In this document: one piece after another, positions 1-11,688 of the stretch
How positions within the stretch are numbered: position 1 is the first letter of the stretch
Layout of the letters: each line of letters opens with the position of its first letter
Source: Arctopsyche grandis
Lineage: Eukaryota; Arthropoda; Insecta; Trichoptera; Hydropsychidae
Direction: 5' to 3'
NCBI RefSeq assembly: GCF_051622035.1
Contig: NC_135365.1
Span: forward strand, 13,744,001-13,808,000
Length of the DNA: 64,000 nucleotides
The notes under the pieces: model-generated
Told to the model about the DNA's origin: nothing
Seen by the model: the letters and a program-made list of their open reading frames with translations, nothing else
Databases searched by the model: none
Position numbers and translations under genes: made by a program

Positions 1-88
1 AGGCTGAAGAACACGAAATTAACAATTAATTAATAAATGAATCAATCCAGAGAGACGTCTATGGATTTAGACTTGTACATAAATTTAT

Positions 89-153
<65 letters not shown>

Positions 154-345
154 TTTTGCCAATTTGATAGAGGAACCGTTTCAACAATGAAATCAGATAT
201 ATTGACAAACTCTGATAGTAAACGAACGACTTGGAGTCACAAATATCCAAGTCTGACCAGCAGCATTAAAGATTAGCACGGGATCGAACCCGGTAACCTC
301 TCGATGCTAAACACAGCCACCGATCCATACTGCTGGCTAATATAT
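1..345 (-). repeat. tRNA-derived SINE copy, cut by the window start
   Basis: Read on the minus strand, the head at 271-345 starts TTAGCCAGCAGTATGGATCG and contains a B-box-like GGGTTCGATCCCG, as in tRNA genes. A family core follows with the words TGACTCCAAGTCG, TCAGAGTTTG and GAAACGGTTCCTC. The tail carries ATAGACGTCT and AATTAATTGTTAATTTCGTG, and the same tail recurs at 17,289-17,365. A (TA)n tract lies inside at about 94-150. Other copies lie near 16.8, 17.3, 17.6, 19.0, 50.5, 53.2 and 60.4 kb. Confidence 0.75.
94..150. repeat. (TA)n microsatellite
   Basis: An uninterrupted TA dinucleotide run lies inside a SINE copy. The frame read through it (YIYIYI) is not a real protein. Confidence 0.95.
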
Positions 346-1800
346 GATATACATATGTATGTACATATATTGAAAATACATACATAATCAAAGTTAAAAA
401 AAGTGAAAATGTAGATAACTTTAACGTTCGTTCAGTTGAGTGTCGAACTCTATTATTGTATTGGTTTCAAATGACAGCTTTCAAATGAGTAAATTCCAAT
501 AAGACGCAGTAAAATAGCCATAAAATTTCACGCTCGTTTGTTTAACGACCTCTCAATGAATTTGCAATGCGAAATCTTCGCTTGTAACACTTAAAACAAA
601 TACGCTTACTAGTCGACAGATATTTTACGATTCTTTATTTCGGTACGATCTGTTGTTGACATATGAAACGTCAACTCTTGTTATCTGTAATGTATTCGTT
701 CGATAGAAATTGATTTTATTCAGTCGAAGTTTCCAGAGAGCCGTATATTTTTTTACAATAGCCTTTTCACTGAATAATATTTTAATCAACTCGCTACTAT
801 TGATCGATCTTTTTTTAGACCGATGAAAATAATCAAGTCGAAACCAATCACAGACTAATATACATAGTACATACATATACCTAAATTTTATTGAAATCGA
901 ATTGTTAATTATTTGTTTTTGTATTGAATTTGCATTTTACGAGATCGTATTACTTTCAATTCAATTTATTCTCAATTTGATACAAAAAATCCAGATTAAT
1001 AATAACGAAAAGAGCATAGAACAAAAAAAACAAAAAAGTATGAAATGGAAGAAACAATCGGTTTTGGCCACAACACATCAACATATCACATTCAACGAAT
1101 TTATATCAACAACATTCAACGAATTTATTTATAATTTAATTTAAATTCATGACTTTTACAAACAAATTACTAAATTTCAATTTGTTAGTGGACTCTTAGT
1201 TGACGCATACCGTAATACATACTATTAATTTAATAAAGTAATAAAAAGAAATTGGAGTCGGTTGATTTTTTACGACCCCGACTCCGCTTAAAATGCTCTG
1301 ACTACGCGACCCAGACTCCGACTCCCATTTCACAGCCCTGATTTATTTTTTTTATTTTAATGTTAGTGTGTAATATTAAAAGGAAAAATCTTAAAAACCT
1401 ATTTACAGAAAAAAACGGTTGTCAGATGATCTGTTAGGAGTGTAAAATACTCGTTAAATTGTATCAAGTTTCTAGCACAACTTATAAGATATAATATATT
1501 ATATTTTATAACAATATAAAAAGACTAATCTATTTATGACCTATCTCATAGAATAATGTTTTAGGGCCGCCATCAAAATTTATGTGCAATATATTACACG
1601 CGAATAGAGAGGTAAATAATATGGTTACTACTCGAGAGTACAAGTAGCAATTAGTAAATGAATCTCGAGTACATAATTGTGATTTATTATATTTACTAAC
1701 GCCACTCGTAAGCGATTCATCATCCGTAATAATCTGTCTCGGCACTGTAACACCATTTTATGCTAATAAGCCCTGCTTATATTTATCGTTCGCAGGGATT
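346..1800. other. AT-rich stretch without recognised genes
   Basis: I see only short chance frames, homopolymer A/T runs and scattered microsatellite words. No conserved protein motif, tRNA or clear transposon end was found. Confidence 0.6.
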
Positions 1801-2150
1801 GACCCTTTCGAAAAATGATCGTAAATAGCGACGTGTGTGTACAGTTATACACACACCGATGTCTGGTATCGTTTTTATGGGGTGTTTTGGGCATACGGCA
1901 GGTGCTTTCCGGATATGTTTCCATCGGCACAAATGGAAATCTTGCCTCTTTCAACCCCTTAGCCGCGTTGTGGAGGAGAATCGCGCGATGCGATGGAGGG
2001 CTTAAGGGTTCGGGAGCCTTTTCGACACGCTCCCGTTACTTTATAAAATTTTCTGAGCCCTTCATAAACTAGGTTTACAGGCGGGCTGACGTTCCCCTTT
2101 ATGGCGCACACTACATTACACTATACGCGTAATAGAACCTTGCATAATAA
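1800..2150. other. GC-richer single-copy island, possibly regulatory
   Basis: Base composition rises sharply against the AT-rich flanks, and frames are open on both strands with no recognisable domain. No terminal repeats or target duplications flank it, and I see no second copy in the window. A cis-regulatory element is one reading; a decayed foreign insertion is another. No function can be assigned from sequence alone. Confidence 0.3.
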
Positions 2151-2371
2151 AGCGTCCTGTATCCATCCATGTAAATTGTCTACAATTCGAATGAAAGTTC
2201 CCCAAATAAAGGGCTCACTTTAGGAGGCCGTACCTCGTAAACGGTACACGTGAAATGTAAATGTTATATGAGGATATTTTAACATTGCCGTAGTGCTAAT
2301 TTTAGCTAGATCTTAAGATATACGTGGATAAAGAACTAGATGACAAACGATTTACTTATTATACAAAATGG

Positions 2372-2415
2372 AAAGGAAGGCGCATTGGGGCTTACCTTCT
2401 AGGCCTTCCCGACAA
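2372..2415. repeat. Fragment related to the 17-kb fold-back element
   Basis: The words GGAAGGCGCATTGGGG and GGCCTTCC match the arms of the fold-back element at 17,079-17,236. Surrounding DNA at 2,150-2,930 is AT-rich and otherwise featureless. Confidence 0.5.
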
Positions 2416-2931
2416 AGAGAAAAAGGAAACGATGGATCTTAACTAAATTATTTATATCATACCATGTTTATTTATTTAATTAAAATACACAATATATTTT
2501 ATAATGAAAACCCCCTGCTTCTGCATATATATAATTATTATTTTGAATAAAAATACCAATAATTTTATTTTACTACCGCCATTTATGTTAAAAACTAAAA
2601 AAAGGATAAACTTCAGGCACTTTTCAGAAATTCAAATTTCAAACGCGTCTAAAACGATTTCTTTCTCCATCGTAATGGCGGAGGATACATTTACTTATAT
2701 TGATGACCAAAATGAGCAATATGGCAAAGTATGAAAACGATCGGATAAAAGGCAAATTTTTTCCTGAATTGTAATTGTAAGTGCAGCTAAAACGAGGTAT
2801 GTAAAAAAATAGGCCAATACTAGGATAGTACTAGAAAAATTAACTACGCCCAAAAATGCCCGCGTAGCCACCACTGAAATAGGGCAATGCAAAATCATTC
2901 AAATCAATTCTTTTATTTATTTTCAATTTCG

Positions 2932-3075
2932 CCATAGTGACGACTTGGAGGACAATAACACTAGCCATAGTGACGACTTGGAGCTAATCTGGAATGTCAC
3001 TACATTCCAGACCGATAATACTAGCCATAGTGACGAATGTCACTACATTCCATTCGTCACTATGGCTAGTATTAT
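2932..3075. repeat. Tandem units ending in a perfect 25-bp hairpin
   Basis: The word GCCATAGTGACGA occurs three times in direct orientation at about 2,932, 2,965 and 3,024. The third copy starts a perfect inverted repeat: 3,015-3,039 pairs with 3,051-3,075 across an 11-nt loop. The unit also carries TCACTACATTCCA words. It may be a small fold-back element or decayed satellite; no gene overlaps it. Confidence 0.8.
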
Positions 3076-3377
3076 TAGTATGAAAGTTTTGGTTAGTTGT
3101 TTAATAAATTGGCCATAATTAATATCCATATAATAAGTTTTTAGATTTTTTTCAAACGACATAATTTGTCATTATATAATTTATAACATAAAAGTAAATA
3201 TTTCTTTATACAGTATTTATTATATATGTATGTTACAGTCGAAGTGTATTTTCAGTTGTAATTTATTCCAATTATCCTTTTAGGTCATTCATATTCGGAT
3301 GCAAGATCAACAATATTGCCCAGTTGTAATATGTATATAATAAATAAATTACTGTGATTATTTTGATTAGCAATTGC

Positions 3378-3705
3378 CGCACTGTGATGAATAGCGGGTG
3401 ACCAGCACAGGTTTTATTTCTCCAAATATAATTAATGCTGGGTTTTTATATTTTATGTACTCCTAATCAAAACCTCTATAATTCGAATTATGTCATTACG
3501 AAATACAAACATTGATTAATATCAACAGAAATAATTATTTTCACGGAAAGAAATTATAATTAAAAGTAAATAATTATTTTCACGGAAAGATTGTACACGC
3601 CTCACAGATCACAGATGCGAAAGACAGGGAAAATTCAGTACGCGCCACTCAACGGTCAATGTGAGAATGATAATCACCTTGGCATGACGACTCTGTTTCA
3701 GTGTT
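3378..3705 (+). repeat. Left member of a ~300-bp inverted repeat pair
   Basis: It starts GCACTGTGATGAATAGCG and contains TTATTTCTCCAAATA, TTCAGTACGCGCC and CAACGGTCA. All of these recur in the same order, inverted, at 6,376-6,672. Inside is a short direct duplication of TAATTATTTTCACGGAAAGA. The pair encloses about 2.7 kb and could be long terminal inverted repeats of one element or two copies in opposite orientation. Confidence 0.65.
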
Positions 3706-5150
3706 TTTATTTATTAAAGATATTTTAATACAAGATATTTTAATTTATTTTTATAACTTATTACAATAATTTACCTCGCAGATTTTGCATTTTTTAAATT
3801 TAAAATGCACGTTTTTAACTGGATGCTTTGGGTACAACACAGTAGCTAGTGAATTTTTTAGTACAGTTAGGCAAATGTTAAACATGCAAACAGAATAAAT
3901 AGTAATATTTACATATAAGAAAAATACAAAAATAAAAAAAAGATAAAGTAAATAAATACTTCATGTTTTTAAATACACACATATGTATATACACACATAA
4001 TACATATTTAAATACAAACATGCATTACACAAAAACCAAATCAGTAGTAATAAAAGTAGAAAAAACAAAAAGTATAAAATTATGAAACCGGAAGCAAACA
4101 AAAAATTATTACATAAATCAGAAAATGAATCAAACAATTGCCCTCAGATTTGTCTCTTTAATTTTATGCTGAAGGTAAAAATATCATATATATCCTATAT
4201 ATGTATATAGTGTCTTGAAGACGGAAAATCCTGGAAAATTTATTTTTATGTGATAGATCATTGTGGTACATATGTATATGATAAAGAAAACATATCTGTA
4301 AATATATACATACATATATAATATTTCTAATATTAGCACTGCAGTTTATCTCCCATTGATTCTATATACATACATATGTACATATTTATATAAGCTTTCG
4401 TGATATATTCATCCATTCTGGAAAACTTTAAGACTAATTGATGATTTTTAATATTTAAAATTAAATTTCACATACATTAACAGTGGTGATTAAAAGTTAA
4501 TAATTAACATCAATAAAATCAGAAAAGTTAAATATTATCAGTAATGAGGAGAAGATTGGTGTTTATTAGGAACCTATGATTTAAATTATATTATATTAAG
4601 TAAAATTTCTCTGTCAAATAAATTAAAAATACTCATTTTCCATCTCACAACTATAAAGTGTGGCTATCGACGTTTTTAGAACTAACCACTTTGTGCATCC
4701 ATACATATATACATATTATATAACATGGCATAGTGGGTCACAGGGAGGCTAAAAATATCCCGGTAGCTGATAAATTTCTTTCCTCCCAAAATAGAATGAT
4801 TTTTTTAAATAGAAAATTTCTTAATTTATTATATTAGAGATTTCGGCAATAGACATTTCTGTGAATAATTGTAATTATAATTGTCAGCTCGATCGAATCG
4901 ATTATGCAATGCGTCAAATCTGTTCTAATCATATGATCGGAGTCACTCTCAAAGCAAATAAAAAAGATTTTGTTTTAAATTGTCGTTAAGAGACTTATAC
5001 TATTGTGTAATACCGAAATAATGAGATTTTAAGGACACTTTTCATTTGACAGCGAGTATGTACATGGTTTGAAGAATAAATTATTGTATTAAATGGTTCC
5101 TATTTTAGCCTCGAATAAATAATTACATCAACTGCTACAAATGTTTCGAT
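3706..5150. other. AT-rich stretch without recognised genes
   Basis: This interior segment between the inverted repeats has long A/T runs and ACATATGT-like words. No open frame of note and no transposase motif were seen. Confidence 0.6.
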
Positions 5151-5189
5151 CTACTATTTTTTTTTTTTTGAAAATGTGAATTGGGGAAA

Positions 5190-5480
5190 TTTTTCATCAG
5201 TGTTTGCTGTAAATGGGGGCAATATTAATATATGCGTTGTGCCGTGCTGTCGTTAATTCAGTGTTTCGGTCGGTGTATTTTTCGACAAACCGAGGTATGG
5301 GAGGATGCGGATGTGTGAGTAGAAAGGCAAAGGGGTATAAGGGTGGGCCATGGGAGGTGAAAACTAACGAATCGACAGGTGCAGCAGCCCGTGAACGAAT
5401 CGCGCAAAGCGAATCACCCAAATATTTCATTTGGCGGTGATTGTTATTTGATCGATGTGTGCCGAATTAACTATAATAAC
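5190..5480. other. GC-richer island with frames open on both strands
   Basis: Frames of 75-77 codons are open on both strands, but neither shows a domain, signal peptide or splice-site support. The segment sits between the inverted repeats and may be part of a decayed element or a regulatory island. I do not call a protein. Confidence 0.3.
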
Positions 5481-5664
5481 ACCGCGTCCGCGCGAGCTGT
5501 TGATTGATTTGGAAACTGAAAACCCTAAATGATCGATCGACACCTGATAATGACTGGGATACGGATTGAAAAAGGTTTTATTATTTAAATTTAGTTTCGC
5601 CCACTTTTTATTATGTTTTTAAACTAGTTTATATCAATTGAATTGACCGTCTGCAGGTCGTTAT

Positions 5665-5785
5665 ATAATATTTATCAAGGCCTACCACCACTATTCGGAA
5701 AAGATTTGCAAACATAAGTTCAGTATATGATTCTAGCTTGTGCTTCTATTCCGTGTAGTGGGGGTAGGCCTTTATAAATAGATTA
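5665..5785. repeat. Small fold-back repeat
   Basis: TTATCAAGGCCTACCACCAC near 5,672 is inverted as GTGGGGGTAGGCCTTTATAAA ending near 5,780. A separate inverted pair, GAGCCGTTATATTTGAAAGT (5,792) and CTTTCAAATATAACGGCTC (6,021), lies beside it. Together they suggest a short MITE or nested remnants. Confidence 0.5.
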
Positions 5786-6375
5786 AATATGTGAGCCGTT
5801 ATATTTGAAAGTATCGTAAGTCCACTCCGATAAATATCTCACAAAAACATTAAATATAACGTTTTGCGTTTAACAATATTTAAAAATACTAGTGGCCTAT
5901 AATACGTTTATTCTGCTTTGCCGAGATTCTGGATATATCGAATTAAAAGAAATGATAACAATTTGTGAATTAAGTCAAACAGAAATAGTGTTTTTGGAAC
6001 TGAAAATTGAGCTTCTACCACTTTCAAATATAACGGCTCATATAATAAAAGATTTCCAATTATAATTAGTCATATCTATATTATATATATATATACATAT
6101 GTAGCTTCGTTTATAAACCAAGACATGTTGTTTACCAATAGAGAAGTCCTGTTAAAAATACGCTGCTGGCGAACTGTTGGTGGTTATTAACATTTAACAG
6201 CCATACTGTGCTAAAAAAGATCCGCTGACCACTGTGCTGGACTCCAAGCGTCCAGCTAAAAATCTGTATTTTAAGTTAAAATAATGCAAAATCTGCTAAG
6301 TTAATTATTATAATTAGTTCTAAAAATCATTTTATCATGTATAAAATGTCGAATAATATAAGGTGCAAGAAATGA

Positions 6376-6672
6376 AAAAAAACATTTCAGAGCCGTCATT
6401 CCAAGGCGGATATCATGATCACACTGACCGTTGAATGCGGCGCGTACTGAATTCCCCCTCTCTCACATCTGTGAGACACGTGTACAAGGGGCTTCCTGCG
6501 AAAATAATTACATTGATATTGATCAATGTGTTTATTTTGTAATGACATCATTCAAATCATAGAGGCTTGGGTGATGAATACATAAATATGAAGACCCTGC
6601 GTTCAGTTTATTTGGAGAAATAAAATAAAATACAAGTCCTGTTCACTCGCTATCCATCACAGTGCAGTAAGT
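6376..6672 (-). repeat. Right member of the ~300-bp inverted repeat pair
   Basis: This is the inverted and diverged counterpart of 3,378-3,705, ending CATCACAGTGC. The LINE remnant starts immediately after it, so the LINE may have inserted at or near the edge of this repeat. Confidence 0.65.
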
Positions 6673-7873
6673 GTTAAAAACACAGATCGACCGGCTCCTG
6701 CTAGAATTTTACAATTTATCTAGCTTAATTACTAGTACTCTCACATCTTATATGGACAAACGAATCCAAATAGACGTCGTTTATACGGATTTCTCTAAAG
6801 CTTTTGATAAAATCAATCACAACCTTTTACTCAATAAACTTTGGTCCCTTGGAATCCGAGGAAATTTATTTCGTTGGATCTCTTCGTATATACTAAATCG
6901 TCACCAAATCATAATTCTCAATGGTTTTAGATCATCACTTAGACATATTCCTTCCGGTGTCCCACAAGGGTCGCATTTAGGTCCCTTATTCTTTTTACTC
7001 TATATTAATGATATCTCATACATCTTCAAACATTCCTTTATACTTCTTTACGCTGATGATTTAAAAATTTACAAACCTATATACACCATAGACGATTGTC
7101 ATAAGATACAAGAAGATCTAGATAGATTCTCTATATATTGTTTAAATAATGATCTTTTTATTAATCTAGAAAAATGCTCTATTTTAAATTTCACTAGAAA
7201 TAAGTCAATTATTACTAATCAATATCAATTAAATCATTCAATCCTTAACACGTCATCTTCTATTAAGGATCTTGGTGTAATACTCAATAATAAACTAGAT
7301 TTCTCTGAACATATTTCTTTTATTACCAACAAAGCATTTAAATCTCTTGGATTCCTACTCCGCTCAACAAAACCCTTTAATGATCCTTATGTACTAAAAT
7401 TACTTTATTTTTCCTTTGTAAGGTCTCACCTTGAATTTGCCTCAATTATCTGGTCACCTTTTTATTTATCCCATATTAATTGTATTGAGAATGTTCAACT
7501 TAAATTTATTAAATCCTTACGCTACCTTTTTCCTACCTATACCCATTCTACTGTTTCCGACATTTTAAAAATCCTTTCTTTTAACAATCTTTCTGTCAGG
7601 CGACGACATTCTGATGCTATATTCTTCTTTAAGCTCATAAATGGTTTCCTTGATTGTTCTGATTTACTGAATAAGGTTAATTTCAGAATCCCAGTTCGAT
7701 ACCCTAGACGCGTTACACTCTTTTCACTTGATCCTTTCAATACTAATTCCCAAAAATATTTTTATCTGCAGCGCGTTTATCGTATGTTTAACGGAGAGCT
7801 GAATGAGGTTGATCTGTTTGGTATTTCCCTACATCAATTCAGGTCTAACATCAAGAGAATCTTGACCGATTGA
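6671..7873 (+). CDS. LINE reverse transcriptase, C-terminal part (open frame, 400 codons)
   Basis: The frame encodes the palm and thumb of a non-LTR reverse transcriptase. Visible motifs in order are VYTDFSKAFDKINHN near residues 37-51, SGVPQGSHLGPLFFLLYIND near 93-112, and the catalytic YADD near residue 126. SFVRSHLEFASIIWSPFY and IENVQLKFIKSLRYLFP follow in the thumb region. The N-terminal fingers are absent, so the first methionine is only the first ATG after truncation and the product is unlikely to work alone. Lack of stops over 400 codons suggests a fairly recent insertion. Clade placement is by eye. Confidence 0.85.
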   Translation: MLKTQIDRLLLEFYNLSSLITSTLTSYMDKRIQIDVVYTDFSKAFDKINHNLLLNKLWSLGIRGNLFRWISSYILNRHQIIILNGFRSSLRHIPSGVPQGSHLGPLFFLLYINDISYIFKHSFILLYADDLKIYKPIYTIDDCHKIQEDLDRFSIYCLNNDLFINLEKCSILNFTRNKSIITNQYQLNHSILNTSSSIKDLGVILNNKLDFSEHISFITNKAFKSLGFLLRSTKPFNDPYVLKLLYFSFVRSHLEFASIIWSPFYLSHINCIENVQLKFIKSLRYLFPTYTHSTVSDILKILSFNNLSVRRRHSDAIFFFKLINGFLDCSDLLNKVNFRIPVRYPRRVTLFSLDPFNTNSQKYFYLQRVYRMFNGELNEVDLFGISLHQFRSNIKRILTD

Positions 7874-8311
7874 TTCATTTTTTCTTCTATTCTATTTTTC
7901 CAATATTTCCATTATTTTTATACTTTAGTTTAGTTATGTAATGTGCTATTTAATCATATTATAGCTTTCATTCCTTTCCATTTCATTTGTTTATTTTGTA
8001 TTTACCTTTTTCATTTGTTTTTTATATTTGTAAATTTCAATTTCTTCTTATATTCTATCTTATAACCTTTTCCAAATATTTTAATACTATAGTTTAATTA
8101 TGCAATGTACTACATATTTTGTCATGCCTTTATTCTTTACTTTTTAATTTGTTTTCCTTATATTTATCTTTTTCATTTTTGTAAAAATCTATTATTGGAC
8201 TCGGGTGTTACATATATTATTTATTTACTTTTTGTGTTTTTTATACCTATCTCTGTACATCCTGTCTGTTGATTTTTCAATTAATAAAATAAAAATAAAA
8301 TAAAAAATTAC
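6671..8311 (+). mobile_element. 5'-truncated non-LTR retrotransposon (LINE)
   Basis: The copy holds the C-terminal two thirds of a reverse transcriptase gene followed by an AT-rich 3' UTR ending in repeated AATAAAATAAAA, typical of target-primed integration. The 5' half of the RT and any endonuclease or ORF1 are missing. The RT protein resembles the Jockey/CR1 group. No clear target-site duplication was found. Fragments of related LINEs occur near 18.2, 28.7 and 54.7-56.1 kb. Confidence 0.85.
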
Positions 8312-9000
8312 TGTGACGGATCTAATAAATTGGTATCCTCCCCCCAGTTTCTCACGAATTCGAGTTTTTCACATCTCGAATTCACATTCGAAAAACATGA
8401 TACCTACATACTCTAATACTGTAAAATTGTTTTTCTTGCAAATTTGCTGCATATTAAAAAAATTGTTGATATACGATGTACCATAGATGTCTCTATTTTA
8501 TTGACCACTGTGGCGCATTAGGGATTCCTGTAATGCCACAACGGTCCAAACTTAAATAAATAAATAAAATTTAAACTTAAAAGATCAAAATTGCATGCAA
8601 ATATATGTATCTTCTATATAGGAAGGAGCGTGGTAAAAGTAGTTTATAAAACACTAGGGTTGCTGAGTCAGTACATTTCAAACATACATATTTTAACACT
8701 GGCGAACGTTTTTCCATTACTTATTTTTACGGAAAATTCGAACGAATCTACGAAAAGAGAGGTCAGTGTCTTCATTATTCATTCATATCGTATTTCTCAA
8801 TCACTTTAAGTGGATGAAAATAAGCATTTTCAATACAAAAAAAATCAAAATAATCAATTTCCCGTAATATAATATGTATGACCACATAGACAATGACGCA
8901 ATGTCATATATTTCAGAAGGGCTTATTTAAAAATTTCACATCTGTAAATAAATTGCAACAAAGAGCCGTTCAATGCACTGAAAAATCAATTTATTCGGTT
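8312..9000. other. Non-coding flank with a SINE-tail-like fragment
   Basis: At about 8,484-8,573 the words CCATAGATGTCTCTATT and GACCACTGTGGCGCATT run into (AAAT)n. This resembles the SINE tail seen at 53.5 kb. The rest is AT-rich and featureless. Confidence 0.4.
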
Positions 9001-10600
9001 TATTTCCGAAACGGTTCCGGACGAACGTATGTGAAAAATTGATTAAAACCAGCCGACAGTCGAAATGTTCATCAATGACTTTTCAGACACAAAATTTATA
9101 AAATTGACACTTAATCAATTTTTTTCCAATTCGGTGGAGTGCTTAAACTGATTTATATCGCGTTTCAGATTACACAGATAGACACTTGATACGTCAAAGC
9201 TTTACACGGAATTTGAAACGCAATCTCAACACGGTGGAATTTAGAGACTCGTCTCGCTTTGAAGCTATCGGAATTCCACGCCAGAAACGCGATATTAAAT
9301 ATAAATTTTCATAATTTAGGCTTCAAATAAAGTATCATTGTGTGCTTTAATACTATAAATGTTGCCATTATTGTATTAAAAAAATTATCATTTCTTGAAC
9401 AAAAACTCAACGAAATTAGTTACACTGATCGGTCTTGAGAAGTGATTTAATAATAATACATACAAATAAATATACTTGTACTTTCAAATAAGAATATCTC
9501 TGTATCAAAAACTACTCATCACTGCACATATTTGTTTTCAGCATTTCAAATAAATTTCCTACATGTGTATATAATATAATATAAATGCACTCTCTGCTAA
9601 CGTATGAGATTTTAGCATTTTCACCTTCAACGAATTAAATTTCAGTATCGTGCTGCCTTAACGAATAATTAACGAACCAAAATAATTGATAAGAAGAAAT
9701 CTCCGTTGATGCTAAAAGTTACGCAATATTTCTCACTCAATTCGATTGCAGAATTTCATCTTGAAAATTGATATTTGGATTATTTAATACTGTCTAAAAC
9801 GGTATTTTCCATAACGTGCAAAATATAATGGTACACATTTTGTCTAAGTGTTAAAATTTTTAATGTATTAGAGGCTAAATTTGATTTGTTGAAGGAATGT
9901 GAAATAATAACGTTTTGTTTTCTCTGCATACCACAAATAAAATAATAATATATAACACATTTTGTTCCGCCGAAAACGGAGAAATATAATAAAATTTAAA
10001 TGGAAGTCTAGAATAATTTATATGCGTAATATAATAATATTAATATTAAACGATTGCGGAAAATTCACACGAATTTTCCCACAGGCAGAAACCCGGGCGG
10101 GTCAACTCCTTCATTTACATCCGGTCATGTATTAATTAATTCATTTGTCATCTGAAATTAAATTTGCATATGAAATATACACGCTCGACTGAAACCGATA
10201 GGAATAAATACGTTATATACAATTTTTGCCCTCGATTTTAATATAGAGAGACAATTATATATGTATGTATAATCACATCACGAGACGCTATCTGTAAGCC
10301 ATATTAAGAAATATATAAATATATACATATGTACATATGTACATACCTATTTGTGGTATATGTACATATGTATGTACATATGTATGTACATACCTAGGTA
10401 CTTGTATCTGTACGAGCTTGTGGGCGTACTAAAATATTTTTAAAGTTCAAAGGGGATGGAGAAAGTTATTAGTTTCAGAGCCATCTGATTTGATACATCC
10501 ACGGCCGAATCTTTTCCAATTTATTCTCACATACCTTTCAAAACTACCAAGCATTTTATGTTGAATTTAATCAAATTGCTATACGCCGGCGAGCATGTGT
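9001..10600. other. Gene-free AT-rich stretch with microsatellite
   Basis: No gene is seen. An ACATATGTATGT-type palindromic microsatellite lies at about 10,318-10,400. Confidence 0.6.
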
Positions 10601-10609
10601 GTCTGTTTA

Positions 10610-10830
10610 AATTTTATATGTGTGTTTTGTAACGGTTGATTGCCAACTGGCTGCCGCTGACAAGGCAATTACGGGCCCTTTGCTTCGCATCGGACTCACC
10701 TTTACAGCGAGGCCGTAATAACGAGCTAGCTCGTTATCCGTGATGCTGCAGTGCCCGAATTCCAGATATTATTGCCTGGAATATACCCGCACTGCGAACT
10801 TCGCCGATGAACGGCTACTCCTGCTCACAA
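10610..10830. other. GC-richer island, possibly regulatory
   Basis: About 200 bp of higher GC contains AACGAGCTAGCTCGTTAT, a perfect 18-bp palindrome. It has no open frame of note and no transposon ends. A regulatory role is a guess. Confidence 0.3.
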
Positions 10831-11688
10831 ATGCATGAACTTACTCCTTGCATCAGAATCCTCTAAAAATAGCGTTTTCCTTATATAGTGATAACTCGTA
10901 TTTTTCCAAAATGCACTACCTACCGATAGCATTTTTGACATTCACGAATATGAATTACATACATATTCGTGAAGTTACATGCGAAAAAGAAACTAATAAT
11001 AACACTAAGCAATTAAAAAAAAATTCGGATGTGACCAACACATGACTTTATCTATGTATTTGAGGAATATAAGAAGGTCAGAAAAAAAAATTCGATATTG
11101 AAACATACACACACATTCAGCAGCATTATGAAATATTAATAGCTATGACAGCATTTTCGATACAAATTGAGCGCAAATGTATGGAGACTTGCACAAGACA
11201 AAAGTTCTACTTTCGATGATCGGATTTTGTTCAAAATTTTTTTATTACTTAAAATCACTATCAATATTATACATATTAAATATCAAGAAAATAAAAATAA
11301 TTTAAAAGGTCAAAATAAAATAATAAAATATTGTTTTAAAAAAAAATACTACTTCCGGCTTACAAATTCTGAACAAAACCTTATCAGCTCTAAGTTAGTA
11401 CATAAAAAATACAAATATAAATTTTCAGCTTGATACGTTCAGGGCTGTGGACAGAATAGTGCCCACAACATTTTTGACGTTTCTAAGAAGAAAAATCCCA
11501 CTTTTTTTTATTTTCATATTTCTGTTTTTTATTTCACATCACATTGATTCAAGATTATACTTGAATTTTTTCGTGAAGAGAACACATGTTTAAGAGGTCA
11601 AAAAAAATAGTGGAAGAAAAATCAAACAAGAGTAAACTGCCACTTTCGGTTGACGGATACTTTAAATTTTATACATAACTTGGTATTA

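Noticed and set aside
37-276. 79-codon frame with a long YIYIYI run
   Set aside because: It is translation of a (TA)n microsatellite inside a SINE copy.
3378-6672. A large capsid-type DNA element with long inverted repeats
   Set aside because: The 2.7-kb interior shows no polymerase, integrase, ATPase or capsid-like frame, so the long repeats alone do not support it.
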